This document shows positions 12,506 to 25,450 of a stretch of DNA of 64,000 nt, piece by piece. The first letter of the stretch is position 1. The number at the start of each line of letters is the position of its first letter. The notes under the pieces are model-generated. The model worked only from the letters and a program-made list of their open reading frames with translations. It had not been told where the DNA came from and did not search any database. The position numbers and the translations under genes were made by a program. This DNA is from Montifringilla adamsi. Its lineage: Eukaryota; Chordata; Aves; Passeriformes; Passeridae. The stretch is from NCBI GenBank assembly GCA_017590115.1, contig JAGGNK010007448.1:4380815-4444814 (forward strand), read 5' to 3'.

Positions 12506-13514
12506 TTGCAGCCTGCTTGCTGCAAAACACAAACGGCAGGAGCTCACCCAGTGATTCTCGCAGCAAACTCATGATTTTAATTCAAAAGTACAGCCTTTGG
12601 TGAAGTTAGTGAGCTCTACAAAGCAGGCTGACTCACTGCACCTCTTAGGAACCTGCTCTGATGACTAATTGCTCTTATTGTTAAAAACGAGCCTCTAATT
12701 TGTGGCATTAACATTGACAACCTCAAATTCCAGCCACTTCATCTTGGTCTTTTATCTGCTGTAAGGAACTGTGGGGGAAAAAAAGAGAGGAAAAGAGATG
12801 CTAAGTCTTTGTATAAAATGTTTTTCATGTAAACTACAGACTGAGGGGGAAAAATAATCTAGGAGCCTGGGAGGAAAATGCAAATTTGTGACAGGTGCCC
12901 AGAGCAGGAATGTTGTTGGGGAATCATTGAAAGAGGAGGGGAGAAATTCACATTAGCACCATTTGGATTTCATGAACTTTTTGATGGGGAATGGGAAGTC
13001 AAAACCAATCCTTACCTCGGGTTCCCCAGGGAACAGGGAGGAGATGAAAGGAGCAGAGCAGGGATGAAGATGCTGAGAAAGGGGAGAGAGATTGCGATGT
13101 AGGGGAAGTCTGGGCAGGAAGGTGGGGGTTGAGAGAGCAGCAGCAAACCCGAGGGGAAATGGCCCAGGCAGGAGGACTCTGGTACAAAACTGGGTGGATT
13201 AAGAGCTTTGGGCTGAAGAGGTAAATCAAACATGGTAATTAATCAAAATGTATGGGCTGGGGAGTGAGTTGCAGGCATGGGCAAGAAGCCAGAAAAGAAC
13301 GAGTTACATCACCTGGCTCTTTCTGCCTGGAATTTTGTGCTTTGAGCTAACAGACCTGAGTCTTGACAGCTTAGCTTGAAAGCAGCAAATTTCAATGCTT
13401 TTTGGAAAACTCTAATGGAGAAATTTGACTCAGACAAATACAGCTTTTATAAAAATCAGCAAATAAGGCTAAATTTAAAAAGTAAAACTTAACCAAGACA
13501 CTGTAAAGCAAGAT

Positions 13515-13524
13515 CCCCCCCCCC
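13515..13524. repeat. Poly-C tract (10 nt)
   Basis: Ten C in a row followed by a short CA run. Confidence 0.9.
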
Positions 13525-15299
13525 ACACACTTTTAAGTAGCTTATTAGTCAGCTGCATAAAAATACTTCTACTGTTGAAAGACAAATTGCTCACATATTC
13601 TGATTTTTGGGTGATGAATTCTGAAGTCACAAAGAGACTGTTAACAGCAGGAATTGTAACCAGTGTGTGGTGTGAGTTAAATTCACACAATTCAACAGGC
13701 TTCCTTCCCTTCCCAAGCATTTCTGCAGCCAGCTATGACCATGTTCGTTCTAAAAACCCTTTAAGAGGCCCCAGCCTATAATTTTTGTGTTCTGTGGCAT
13801 CAACAGCCAGCAAGATCCAAACTCCTCTGCTGGAAGTTGAAGTTCACACCCTGGGTCTCTGGAAGGTAATTTCCTTTAGCTTTGCAATAAACTCTCTGCT
13901 TTGACCTAAGACCCTCAATATTACAAGTGGTTAACAGCATCCATAAAAAAAAATGTTGGTGCAAAATATGTGAATTTGAGTAGATTTGCTAGAATTTTAT
14001 TAATTTATAGAAGTTGAAGGTTATGCCATATGTCACTAGAAAGTAATTTTCTCTGAATGTGCAATAAGGGTTTAGATTTGATTTATGACCTAAATATTGC
14101 AAGATATTAATACATCTCCACGCCAGATGGTAATGTACACGTGAGGAAATGTACCTTTTCTGTCCCAAAAATTGTAGATTTTTTCTTTCATTTACTAGGA
14201 TAAACTCAATCAATGGCATTCATTAATTTTTGAACACTGAGTACTTCCGTGGAATGTCCCCATCTCTCAGAGAGCTGTGTTATTCCTCTAGGAAATACAT
14301 CCAAATGTTCCCAAAAACTGCTTCAGACACCCTGTATGTGGCACCCACGGGAATATCCACTAGGGTTGGCCAGACCCAACGATCTTCTAGGAACAAACAA
14401 TATTTTGGACCCTTGGGATCCAATTTAGATGCTGTGGGGGATTGCAGCTGCAACCAAATAAAGGAGAATGAAGTATTCATGATCCAGGCACCAGCAAACA
14501 CATCAGGCAGGTTACAGGTTGCAACTGCACAGTGAAAATTCAGGAGAAGGCTCTACAGGCATCTTACAATTTACAGGTATTTTAAAATTTGTGGGTTTGT
14601 GGCATTCAAAGGTATCCCAAACCTTGTTTTCTAGGGACAGGAGGGAGTTCACTATTTCCTGCTGCTTGCTCATGACTGCATTAAGTCCAGTGATTTCCTG
14701 GGGAGTTGTTAATATCTTATTTATACACTGGGTAAACAATGTGTGCTTTTTCTACCTCCAGAATCAAAGCTATGCTCCAGAAATTCTCACATTCCTTGGC
14801 TATCAGTGCATAAAATCCATCTCTACGGCCACTCCTTTCAGAACTGCAAGTACAGGCTAAATAACAAGGGTTTGTTTCCAATAAGAATTTCCTTGCCTTG
14901 GGAAACTCCAGTCTCTCAAGAAATAATTATAAATCAGATGTTACTGTGCCAGTCACATGACCCGAGGGAGGAGCAGGGTGTGCGATGGGAATCGAAGTCC
15001 AGCCGATGAATGCAAACCCCAGGGCAGACCAGGGATGCAAAGACTGATGAACAACCATTCCCAAAATCCATTTTAATGGATTGTGTCCATAAAGAAAATG
15101 GCAATTTTGATTTCACAGGTGGCAGCTTTCATTTTAAATCCACCTTTTGGCATTACCTCACCCTGACCATGACTTCTGAGCATGAATGGACAATTCTGAG
15201 CATGTGGGACAGGGCAATGCTCACTAGGCATTGTTCAAATACAGATTGCTGCGTGTTTTGCTTCATGGTTTAGTTGTGCCCTGCACTGGAAAGGCTTTG

Positions 15300-15950
15300 G
15301 GAGCAGAGGGAGAAGCTGCCAGAAGCTTGACCCATGTCCAGTGGAGCCAATGCCAGTGGTTCCAGCACGAACCCACTGCTGGCCCAGGCTGGGCACATCA
15401 GGGGCAGTGGCAGCACCTCTGGGATAAAAGGTTTAAAAAGGGGGAAAAGTTGCTCCAGGGTAGCAATTGCTAAACAGAAGGGTGAGAATATGTGAGAGCA
15501 ACAACTCTGCAGACCCCAAGTTCACAGAGGATTGTCCTGTGAGAGGGATCCCACCCTGCAGCAGGAAAGAGTGAGGAGCCCTGAGGAGGAAGGAACAATG
15601 GAGACAATGGGTCATGAACTGGTGGATTCTCCATTCCTGTCCCCCTGCACCCCAGCCAGGAAGAAGAAAAGAAAATCTGAGTGAAATTAAGCCTGGAAAG
15701 AAGGGAGAAGTGGGGGAAGTTGTTTAATATTTCGTTTTTATTTCTCATTATCCTACTCTGATTTGATTGGTAATAAATTAAACCGATTTCCCAGAGTCAG
15801 GTCTGGCTTCCCTGTGCTGAGTGATCACTTCCCACCCCCTATCCAAGCCACAAGCCTTTCTTTATATTTTCTCTCCCTGTCCAGCTGAGGAGGGGAGTGC
15901 TGGAGCAGCTTTGGTGGGTGTCCAGCATCCAGCCAGGATCCACCCCAGCA
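15300..15950 (+). mobile_element. ERVL-type LTR (probable solo LTR)
   Basis: The block matches my memory of avian ERVL LTRs in order. It has a GAGGAGGAAGGA purine segment near 15580, a GAAAATCTGAGTGAA-like segment near 15670, TTTTTATTTCTCATTATCC near 15735, and a polyadenylation signal AATAAA at 15772-15777 inside a GATTGGTAATAAATTAAA context. Then come CTGTCCAGCTGAGGAGGGG near 15878 and a 3' end at about 15950 that closes in CA after CATCCAGCCAGG. The 5' end is uncertain (somewhere around 15275-15320). I see no gag or pol frame next to it, so it is probably a solo LTR. Divergence from the remembered form suggests it is old. I found no clear target-site duplication. Confidence 0.8.
15772..15777 (+). 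promoter_or_regulatory. Polyadenylation signal AATAAA in the LTR
   Basis: A canonical AATAAA hexamer sits at the expected place in the R/U5 part of the ERVL-type LTR. Other AATAAA words occur in AT-rich DNA; this one stands out because of its position in the element. Confidence 0.5.
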
Positions 15951-16926
15951 AGGAGCACACTCACATTCCCTTGGCAGCCTTTCCAGCTGTTTTCAGTCAG
16001 TCTGATGTTTGCCTGCTCTCTGGCTGTTGCAGTTTCTCCCTGCATCCTCTCAGGGAGCCCCTGCAGGCTCTGGGAGTCAGGAGATGTTGTACATGGATTA
16101 AGTTTACAGCAAGAGCCCGGACCAGAGGCCTTAAATGCTGTGTGATTTCCTGCAGGGAAGCCATCGGACATGGGATCAGTGGGGGTCCCTCCAAATGACA
16201 GAGGAGGGGAGTTATTATTTCCCCTCCCCTTTGCTGCCAGCCCAGACCTGTTATTTCAGGGCAGGGCAGTCAGGGAGGAAGCAGAGCCTGGCTCCCCTAC
16301 TTGGTTCAATCTCAGATGCAAGGCACCAGGTGGCTGGAGTGACAGAGCTGTCACACTGCAAGGTTTGCTGTCTCGAGTGAGAAACAGCACTCTGAGAAAG
16401 CCTCTCCCTTGCAAAGGTCCAGCTTAGAGCACACAGAGCTCTGGGGAGAGGGGGTGTTTGTACAGGTGGGCAGCCTAATTCCCTCCTGGTTATGGTGGGG
16501 ATAGAGGACAGAGCAGCAGCCAGGGCTGGGAACACAGGACAAGGGGGTGCAGCCACTGCAGAGCTCAGGAACAGCAGCAGCAGTGAGTGACTGATGGCTG
16601 ATTTGTCCTGAGCTCGTGTTGTCAGAATGAACTCAGTCCTGGCTATTGTTTCCTCCCTGCTCAGTCTACAGAGGGCTGCTCTGCTGGTGAAGAGGCAGAT
16701 GCTCCTTCCTGTCATACAACTGAGCAAAAATGCTCTCCTTTTTAGGAACATGGGATGAAGTGCTCTAGAATCCAAGGGTAATGTCTTACTATTTATACTC
16801 TCTTGCCCCTGGCACATCCTCTGCTATCCATTTCTTGCATTTTCCTCTTGGGAAGCAGACTCAAGTAATTCCTGTAGCCCTTTTTACAAGCCATAAACTA
16901 TTTCTACAAAAATACACACAAATAGA
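15951..16926. other. Unique non-coding stretch
   Basis: No gene is visible. A 188-codon minus-strand open frame (16251-16817) has no recognisable domain and is overlapped by plus-strand frames. The word GCACCAGGTGGCTG near 16324 is a weak CTCF-like match. Confidence 0.55.
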
Positions 16927-16987
16927 AATCATAGAAATTATAAAATCATTTAGGTTGGAAAAGATCTTCAAGATCATCAAGTCCAAG
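16927..16987 (-). mobile_element. CR1 LINE fragment (3' end, reversed)
   Basis: The stretch starts with AATCATAGAA, passes through TTTAGGTTGGAAAAGATCTT and ends near ATCATCAAGTCCAA. This is the reverse complement of the 3' terminus of avian CR1 elements, so the LINE lies on the minus strand. Only about 60 bp remain. Confidence 0.75.
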
Positions 16988-18596
16988 AGCAAGTGATGAC
17001 AGAAAGTGACAAGCTTGCACACACAGAATAAAATTCAAACATTGTGTCAAAGTCCTTCCCATCCAGGTATAAAGCCAGAAATATGTAAGAGAGACAGGAA
17101 TGTAGGGAAATAATAAAATTATTTGTGTCAGAAATGTGATTGCCATGAGTTTTGCAGACATCACAATGGTGAGTTTGACTTAGGAAGGATTTTGAAGGAG
17201 TAGGCTGATATAGGCTTGTTACAGAGAGCATGAGGAACAGAATGGGATAAACACTACAAAAACTTGTTTGAGGATGGAAGAAGTGGGCGAGGGAAGACTG
17301 GCACCAGGGGCCAAGTGAAGGTGAGAACCAACCTTTCCAGGCTGCGTGGCAGATGAGGGCGAGGGTGGGTGAGGATGGACTGTGAAAGCAACTATGTGCA
17401 GCATATGTTCAAAGTGACAGAGGAAGGGTGCCACCCGAGGGGGGGTCTGCAGGGATGGCACACTGACAGCACTGGGCTGAGAAAGGGATCCCTGCATCCT
17501 GGGAAGATGTGTGAGTGCAGCATTTATTCACACCAGAGGGAAGCACTGTCCCTGCAGTGGTTATGAGATACGAAGTGAGAGGCTGGGCAAAAATTTTGGC
17601 TGCAAGGCAGGAGCAGAGAGGTCACATCTACTCAGGAATGTTCTGATGGAAAAGGTTTCTTGAGGCACAGCCTGGGTGTGAGGCTTTGGGATGTCACCTG
17701 GGCTGATACCCATGGGTATGGGGCCGTGGGGATACACACACAGCAGGACAACAGTGTGGTAAGAATTAAAATCTTCAGCCTTTCTGACCCTGAAGAGATG
17801 GTTAGGCAGCCCCAAGGAGATGCCAGAGATGGAGAATAGAATAGAAATAGAGACACTATTGTCACCCTGGGGAAATAATGTAGGTGGTGTTTATCCAGTG
17901 TAGGAATGGCAGCCTGATGCCTTCCTAGGGATTGCACGACACTGATTTGTCTTTGGATAATTGTTCATCTTGTGAATGGTAAGTTACTGGCTGGCAAACA
18001 GCCAGGATTTCTCAGACTCCTTTTGGCATCCCCCATCCAAGCTGTGATCATTTTCATATTTCACACGTCTGGGCTTTCTCTCAGGAACGTGGCACGTGCA
18101 GGGATTCCTCTGTGAGTGGTGGGTGCATCCAACATGGGAAGCCACAACAGTTCTGTTCAGAGATGAAATGCTGCCCTGGCTCCCCAGGAGCCAGCCTGGA
18201 CCTGGCTGTGGGGCTGGGTTTCACTCTGCAGGTGCTGAGTGAGAAGATGCTGTTATTGCACTGCTCGATGAACTGTGCTTTGTATTTAACTGTTTTATGT
18301 TGTTCAGTATTTGCTTATAATAGGAATGGATTTTTACATTTATTATAATATTATATATTAATATTTTATTATTTCCACATTATTTCCAGATGTTTCCACA
18401 CTGTGGAGTAGAACGTGTCTGCAAACACTGGAGCAGGGCATCCTGTTTGATTCCCCATTTAGCCCTGGGTACAAACCCTGGGACAAATCCTTTCCCAAAT
18501 GACCAGTCCTTGCCTTCATTCTTCTGTAGTGAGGGCCACACAACCTGGATTCTCAGCACTCAGATCTCTCAGGATATCCCAGTCAGATCCTTCCTG

Positions 18597-18635
18597 TGTT
18601 TCTTAAAAACATGTTTCCCATGTTTCTTAAAAACA
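18597..18635. repeat. Short duplication (15-bp words, 24 bp apart)
   Basis: TGTTTCTTAAAAACA occurs at 18597-18611 and again at 18621-18635 without mismatch. Confidence 0.9.
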
Positions 18636-18974
18636 CCCCCAGTGCAGGTGGCAGCCAGAGTTTGTACCTCCCAGCCCACCTTCAGAGCCTCTGTCCAACA
18701 ACAGCGAGCAGTAACTTAAAAGCAGCTTCTCTTGACAATGAAAGTCATATTTTGCTTTGAAAACACCCTGTGCTTGGAGGAAAAGCTGCAACAAAAACTC
18801 TGTGCCCATAATGTCTCTCCTTTGCATTGCTTTGCCTCGGTGTCACCTGCTCTCCTGGGGAGCCTCCCCGTCACGCTGCTGCAGCCCCTGCCTTTGTGAT
18901 CCTGACAGCTTTTTCTTCTTCCAGGGGCCAGGCCTCTCACAGATCAGTGTCTTTTGATCTCTCTCCTCTCAGCA

Positions 18975-19002
18975 TTGTCAAAACAGCCTTGTCAAAACAG
19001 CC
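18975..19002. repeat. 14-bp perfect tandem duplication
   Basis: TTGTCAAAACAGCC is repeated head to tail (18975-18988 and 18989-19002), with a partial third start after it. Confidence 0.95.
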
Positions 19003-20109
19003 CTGTCACTGGGATGGGAGTGAGGAGTCCTTCACAGAGACAGAGCTCCTCTCACGCTGGAGAGCTCACATCTTATCCAGGCCACTCTTTTATATCTCTT
19101 GTCTTTCTTTTCCTCTGTTTTTGCCAGAGTGATGAATGGTGACTTTACAGGGCGACTTTCCACAGGTGCACCGAGGGCCCTCAGGTATTAATGAGTCATA
19201 GCACAAATATTTCCTTATTTTCCCTAAATTTTATCCCTGCAGTGCCTAATCCCCTCATGAGACCAAGGCCTGACAGGGAGGTACGAGACTAAAGGCAGAG
19301 GGAAGCGATGAAGTTTTTGTTAAAAGTCAAGAAGGTTCTCTGTGAAACTAGAATAACCTGTTTTATTGGTGCTGGACCCAGAAATATTAAAATAACTTGA
19401 CTAAAGTTTCTACTGAAAGTGTCCTATTTTGATGCAGCCAAAGTAATCAGGATGAGCTGAGGGGACATGTAGAGAAAATGTAAAAGCAGGAAGATGAGTA
19501 AAGAACTTTTAAGCTCAGTGGTCAGGCTTTGGGGAGGAAAGATTTTTTGATTTAACCTCTTATCTGCAGTTTTCCTCTTCCACTGAGACTCAAGAGAGAT
19601 AGGAGAACTAATTTCTTCTCTGTTTCCATTATAAGGAGAACATTTTTCCAATGTAACCCCTAGAAAAGGTATCATCAATCACTGCTCCTTTAATCTGGGA
19701 GTTGTGACTTCCAAGAGTTTGATGAATAGGTCCAGAAGTTACTGTAGTTTGTGACCTTCCTTTCTGGACAGATGGAAGGAGAAGTTCTGAATTTCTTATT
19801 CTTTATCCCTCTTTGACTTTGATTAGGAGTCACAAAGTAGAAAATATTTGGAAATACAGCTTGGCTGGATATTGGCATGGAGGGCATGGAGACATGGAGG
19901 AAGAGGGTGTTTGGATGAAAACTGTAGCATTTGCCACCAAAATATTTTTGAAAAAGAACTCCACAGGAGGATAAACTTTGGGTTTGTGTGTGTACTATCT
20001 GTCCTACAAAAGAGGAATCTCTAGGATCTATTTGTGGCTTAGGAGTATTTGATGGAAAAGTTTTAAAGCAATGATTTGAACCACTATGTATGGAACATTA
20101 TATAAAATT

Positions 20110-20225
20110 CAGGTTTCCATCTGCAATAATTAATATATGTTAATGTAATAATGATTGTCATGATAACTATAATAAAATTATATTAATTTAATATGATAAT
20201 ATATTTTATTAACTGATACTAAAAG
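20110..20225. repeat. AT-rich low-complexity tract
   Basis: The sequence is built from TAATAT, TTAATT and ATAATA words and has no coding content. Confidence 0.8.
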
Positions 20226-20339
20226 CCAGTGAGTGAGGTAGGGACACTCCTTGGCTGCACAAATCCTGGAGAGCAAACCCAGTGAGGTGCTTTAACACAT
20301 CAGAACCACCTGGAGCTGGAATGTCTGACTGTGGCAGTC

Positions 20340-20430
20340 AGAGCTCTGCTCTGGGTACGAGGTGATGAAGGGACAAAGGTTGGATCCTGGAGGTCTTTTC
20401 CACCCCACATAATTCTGTGACTCTTTCTGT
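20340..20430 (+). mobile_element. CR1 LINE fragment (3' end)
   Basis: The order GGTTGGATCCTGGAGGTCTT, then TTCCACCCCA, then ATAATTCTGTGA is the usual 3' terminus of an avian CR1 on the plus strand. The 5' boundary is unclear and the copy is diverged, so it is old and severely truncated. Confidence 0.7.
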
Positions 20431-21546
20431 AGCACTGTGGAGCTGCTCCTTCTGCCATGCCAACCCCTGAGACACAGAAGGGACAGCCAGGAGCACCAGG
20501 TGGTTGCTGTTGTTTTAACATCAATGGCAATGGCTGAACAGCTGCTTGATTTCATGGGAAATAGGAGGAATTAGGAAGGGTAACAATTTCCAGCATGCCA
20601 GGCTTCAGACTTGGTGTCTTTGATGGCAGAAGAAGCCTCTGCCCTGCGATGGCTGTGGAGTGTGAGTGGGATCCTTCTGTAATTCTTCAGGCTGGAATCA
20701 ATCATCCCGGCTAAATCGGTGCCTCTTTGATCAGAACAACTCCTGTCCCGCTTGGCTGGAGGTATAAAATCACCAGCCCTCCTGCTCCAGGAACAGCAGG
20801 CATCCATAAATCAGCCTGGCAGACCATAAATTCATTTACCCAACAGAGACATGGTCAAAAGCAGCTCAATGGGGTTTTAAAGGCCTTTGTGCAGTGCTGG
20901 AGATAAACAGGGGTTGGAGGAGGGGAGAGAGGGAGAAAGTGGCATCTTTATCCTCTGCTGATGGAGCTGGTGCTGCTCTGAGGCAGGGTGGCCTTTCTTG
21001 GCTCCAGGGTGCTTTGGGGATCTGGGGCTGGATCTCCCAAAGCTCTTCACGAGCCTCTCACTCACTGCTAGAGCAGAGATGGGGGCAGAGCAGGGACTTT
21101 TGGGTCTCTTGGCAAAAACCTTAAAATGTCTCCAAGATTTCTGCTTGGCATGGCTGATAACTGATAATTGATAACTAACTGATAACTGTCCTGCCTGTGC
21201 CTGCTGATGCCCAGCAAGAGCAAAATAGGGAATAAACTCACAGCTGAGCCCTGGTCAGTCAGGGGGCTTTAAGGTGTTCTCAGTGAGGGAAGTCTCAGGC
21301 TGAGCAGCAGGGACTCTTCCTGGCCACACTTCTAGGCAGTGCCACATCTTTCCATCTGGATTTAGGCCATCAGACATCCAGACTCAAGTCTGAGCCCAGT
21401 CTGTAAAAAGCCATGTAAAGAGCCTACCTGTAGTCACGCAAATCACAGCAAATGAAACCTTTCAGGTGCATCAGAATAAACCTGAGACACTGAATTCCCA
21501 TGGCTGCTTCCCCTTCCCCGTTTTCTGATTTCACTTGGTTTGAGAA
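20431..21546. other. Unique non-coding stretch
   Basis: No gene is visible. A small array of TGATAACT-like words lies at 21154-21187. Confidence 0.6.
21154..21187. repeat. Imperfect TGATAACT mini-array
   Basis: Four TGATAA(C/T)T-like units occur within 34 bp, some separated by ACTAAC-like spacers. Confidence 0.8.
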
Positions 21547-21574
21547 ATATATATATATATATATTATATATATT
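21547..21574. repeat. (AT)n microsatellite
   Basis: Alternating A and T with one interruption in the middle. Confidence 0.95.
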
Positions 21575-23629
21575 TAAACAATATCATAGCAGCTGTGCCA
21601 GTTGCTTCTAGTAAAACATCTCTGCTGATGCAGTGTCTGAGAGATTGGGTGTAATATGGTTAAATGCTTTTACAATCCCCCATTAAAGTAAGTGGATGGA
21701 AATTCATAAAATATTGATGGCATTTGAAAAGAGTTCATTCATGGAGCCATCCAGAACTCAGAGCAGGCAGTGCTGAGACAGATGTTGATACCAGGAAGTT
21801 TTGGAAGAGAGGACACACTTAGGTTAAATAGCACTGCTGAAAAGTGGAGTGTTTGAGATCAAACCCTGCGCTGTAGTTTGTTTTAATCCAGTTACTAAAC
21901 CAAGCAGGGCTCTGCTTTCCTGCTGAGTATGACAGAAATAACAATCCCAAGCTGGCAAGGATCCTCCATTTCTGCTGCTCCACGAGCCTGGGGGCACTAA
22001 TGAGACCTTGGAGTGGGGAAAAGAGCTGTGATTTAAATCTAAGTGATGAGAGAGGGGCTGGTTGCCTTTGAGGCAGCTGAGATGACCTGATCCTCTCTCC
22101 AAAGGCGTCTGGCTGCACGGCTTCCTGTCTGTGGGCAAGGAGAGAGCAAAGCTGGCTGCATCCCCAGGCCCCTGGGTATTGAAATCAGCTGGCACTCCTC
22201 CAAAAGGTGGCAGGTTAAAAGAAAATGGGGGAAAAAAGGTTGTTTTCCACCTGAGGAAATGTCTGGTTTCTCACGTGGAGGCTGTGCCTGCAGCCAGAGG
22301 CTGCTCCATGCAATGCCTGGGGAGAGGCCACAGGGCCTGGAAAACTGAAGGACTGTGAAAATCACACAGGATTAGGAGAGGTGGCTGTGAGAGGGACTAG
22401 GATGGACTGCCTGAGCAGAATTAGTCAAGATCTGCTGTTAATCCAGCATCTCCAGCTTTGAACTCTTTGACTAAGGTGGGGACAAGGTTTTGGCAGAGGA
22501 ATGTACAGCTGCAGGGGAATAATCACTTCGGGAAGTGGTGGGAGGGAGCAAATCTGTGGGTGAGGAGGGTGAGGAAGAGTTGGGAATGGCCAGTGCAGCA
22601 CCCTTGGGTGGCTGTGTCTGAGGTGTCACACCAGAAGGGACTTTTGTACAGAGAATAGTCCCAGGTTCATCTCTGCACTGGCCTTAGAGCAATTCCTGTG
22701 GAGGGAAGCGTGTAGGAGAAATTGGTACCTGGGGATCCCAGGGACCATTATCTCAGGGTTGAATTCCTGCAGTAAATATCCCAGCTGTTTCCACAACAAG
22801 TTTGGGAAACATCCCAGAACAAAATGTTCTCTGTCCTCCTGTGCTGGTCTGTTTTCAGCAGACATCATCCTGACACCTCCTGCAAGCATTGGAAAGCTCC
22901 TGGCAGCTCCTGTTCATTAGAGATCCCAATTCCTGCTCACACCAGTTTTACCTCCGTGTCACTCAATTGACTGGAGAGCACAGGAGACGAGGACCTGGGT
23001 TCCTATTTCTCATTTTGCAAGAGCAGCTAAATTAACCCTGGGGTCAAAGCCAAATGCCAGCCTCTCTGAACTCCTCCAGGATTCAGTGGCTGTGCAGCAC
23101 ACTGCTGGAAAAGTACCCAAGCTTGCTTTAAACTAGCAGTACCTTGCTCAGAGTGGGCAAACTTATTCTGCTTTTTTTTCTTTTTTTAGTCCTCATCGAC
23201 CTCTAAACTGCGGTAATCTAGCTCTATAAAGCTTGTTTCTGCTGTATACACTACAGACATGCTCCCAGCTCAATACTGTGCTCAGACTTTACTTGCTGTA
23301 AACTGGGAATAATTTCACCCAGGATGAGTTTGCCCATGTTGCATTGGAAAAGCAGTCTTTCAGTTGCCAGCCTGCACTCAGCCATGGTGAAGCTATTCTG
23401 GTTACACAATTACTGTAGCTCATCCCAGAAACTGCTGCACATCAGAATTGGATCTCTTACTGGTGAGTAAATTAGAGTAAAACAGAGCTTTGGGATCCAT
23501 TAGGAAGAAAATGTCAATCTAAGGTTATTTTTTGCTTAGGTTTGCTTTCAGTTTTCTCCACCTTGTTTTATCCTCTAGAATGGCAGCAGGTTGTGTATGT
23601 TTATTAAATGCACCAAATATTTCCTTATA
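21575..23629. other. Unique non-coding stretch
   Basis: I see no gene or named repeat. The 21819-22365 region has several overlapping minus-strand open frames of about 100 codons without a known domain. Confidence 0.6.
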
Positions 23630-23740
23630 AATATGTATTCATTTTGTTTGCTTTCATAAATATATATTTGCAAAGACATATTTATACATACATTTATAAA
23701 TATTAGTATAAATACATATCTATTTATACAGTAGTGTACA
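23630..23740. repeat. AT-rich tract with TATTTATA words
   Basis: Repeated ATATTTATA-like and ATAAATA-like words, low complexity. Confidence 0.75.
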
Positions 23741-25339
23741 AACTAAACACAGCTATTAAAGGAATTAAATGTAAGTCAAAGTTTGCTATTTTCCAGCATA
23801 TTGGCAGCTGATCTGTCTCTCTTCTCCCAGCTCTGAAATGTCACCCAGACTTGCCTGTGTGTTGACCCTCATATGCTGCTCTTTGGAGAGTTTCTCTCAT
23901 GCTGTACAACAGTGTTTCTGTCTGAGAAGCAGCAGGGAAGTTGGGCTTCTGATTTATTGCTGATGAGGAGCAATAAATTTCCTTTAAGGGAAGCACAAGG
24001 ATGTAGATCATAGATGTGGGAACTCTGGATCAATATTTTTTCCTTTTCCCTCACATAGGGTGTAAGTAGCTGCCGAGCCACCCTCACCAGAGCAAGCAGA
24101 ATGAATCATCTCTCAGTGTTATCTTCTTCATGTCTGTGCTGCTACAGAGAGACAAGTCCCAAAAAAAACCCCAAAGGTTTTTTTTTCCTAGCCTTTACAG
24201 TGATTTTTTTTTTCTTTAGGCCTAGTAAATTCTTAGCAGATCTGACCTGTTCTCTGTAAGGAAACCACCCCTGTGGCTTGTGGAGCTGCTTCTTCCACTT
24301 CCCATGTGAAGGACAGCGTTACAATCACTCTGTCATCTCCTCTTCAAAGATGAAGATGAAAGAGCCCATTCCCAGCAGCTGGAAGAGGTGCTCTGGTTAA
24401 AACCTCAGCCTGTGAACTCGGGAGGGATGGGAATCCCCTGCAGGCTTCCCCCAAAAAACACCAAGGACTCCCCAAATGTCCTGCAAGTCCTCAGTGCCCC
24501 AGGCTGAGAAACAGACTCTTCAATGCTACACTGAAGTCATAGAATTCATACTATGTAATTCAAGACTATTTTTCATTGTTTTTGTCTTTGGGATTACAGA
24601 ACCACTAAGGGATTAGATTAGTGATAACAAAGTTAGCAGAAAAAATATACCAGGAACCTTTCATTTAGAACAGCTGTGATCATGCTTTTTGGATCCTGAA
24701 CATGTCCTGTGCAAGGATTTAAGACCTCTTACCATTGCTCATTACCTGGGAAAGAAGATGTGTTGTGTCATAATCATCACAATCCTCTTGCTTGGCTAAA
24801 ATCACCTATTAAAACCATTCCTGAGCCTGGAATTAGAACCTGCAGCACAGACCCCTCTTGCTCCCTGTCACTGCATCTCCTGTTCCCCAGCCCATGTTCT
24901 CTGCTTGCCTGCAATACATCAACCACACTCGGGGAAATCTGCCCTGGCATGGGGGTAAATCTGCTCAGGGACAGGTGGTGACCTCGTACACAGATTTATC
25001 TGGCCAGGATGGGTTGTTCTGCTCTCTAAGGTTAATGAATGCTGCCTTTGAGGGCCAATACACACCCAGAAAATGCAGAATAACCTCTTTTTTTTCCTCC
25101 TTCCCCTCCTTTTCTCACTTGCAGATGCTGGCTGCACAGCTGGTAAAACAGATAGGTCTTTCTAACCCTTTCATGCCTGTTCAGTGAGTCCAGGTAGGTT
25201 CATAAATATGGTAATGGTTCCCAGAGCATGTCTGGACTGGAAATAAGAGATAACTGCAGCAACAGCTCCACGGCAGGAGGGACTAAATCCACACTCCAGG
25301 TCAAATTAACAACCTCCCACTCCCCCCATTAGCATGAGG
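23741..25339. other. Unique non-coding stretch
   Basis: No gene is visible. Two T-rich tracts occur at 24179-24188 and 24205-24218. Confidence 0.6.
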
Positions 25340-25450
25340 AAAGCTCTTGTGCTCACCTGTTTGCTGATTACAGCCGTGGAGCTGTAAGGAGGCAGCTCTT
25401 GTTTAGCTTATTATCAGAAGGCCCAAGCTCGAGAGAGAACACATTGATTT
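25340..25450. other. Block resembling conserved non-coding DNA
   Basis: Unique sequence with TGCTGATTACAGCC and TTTAGCTTATTATC-like words and a TTGATTTATACAA segment. There is no simple repeat and no coding frame. The call is a judgement by texture only. Confidence 0.2.

Larger units (their letters stand above)
10241..15299. other. Unique non-coding stretch
   Basis: I see no supported gene. It holds A/T-rich parts near 10840-10880, 11080-11160 and 13920-14240, a run of 11 or more A near 11215-11226, and a run of 10 C at 13515-13524. The interval 12640-12770 is another AT-rich block of the conserved-non-coding type. Confidence 0.6.
16988..20109. other. Unique non-coding stretch
   Basis: I see no gene. 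The 18330-18375 part is AT-rich. Two short tandem duplications lie within it and are listed separately. Confidence 0.6.

Noticed and set aside
16251..16817. 188-codon minus-strand open frame as a gene
   Set aside because: Low-complexity Ser/Ala/Leu-rich composition, no domain, and overlapping plus-strand frames. It is consistent with chance in stop-poor DNA.
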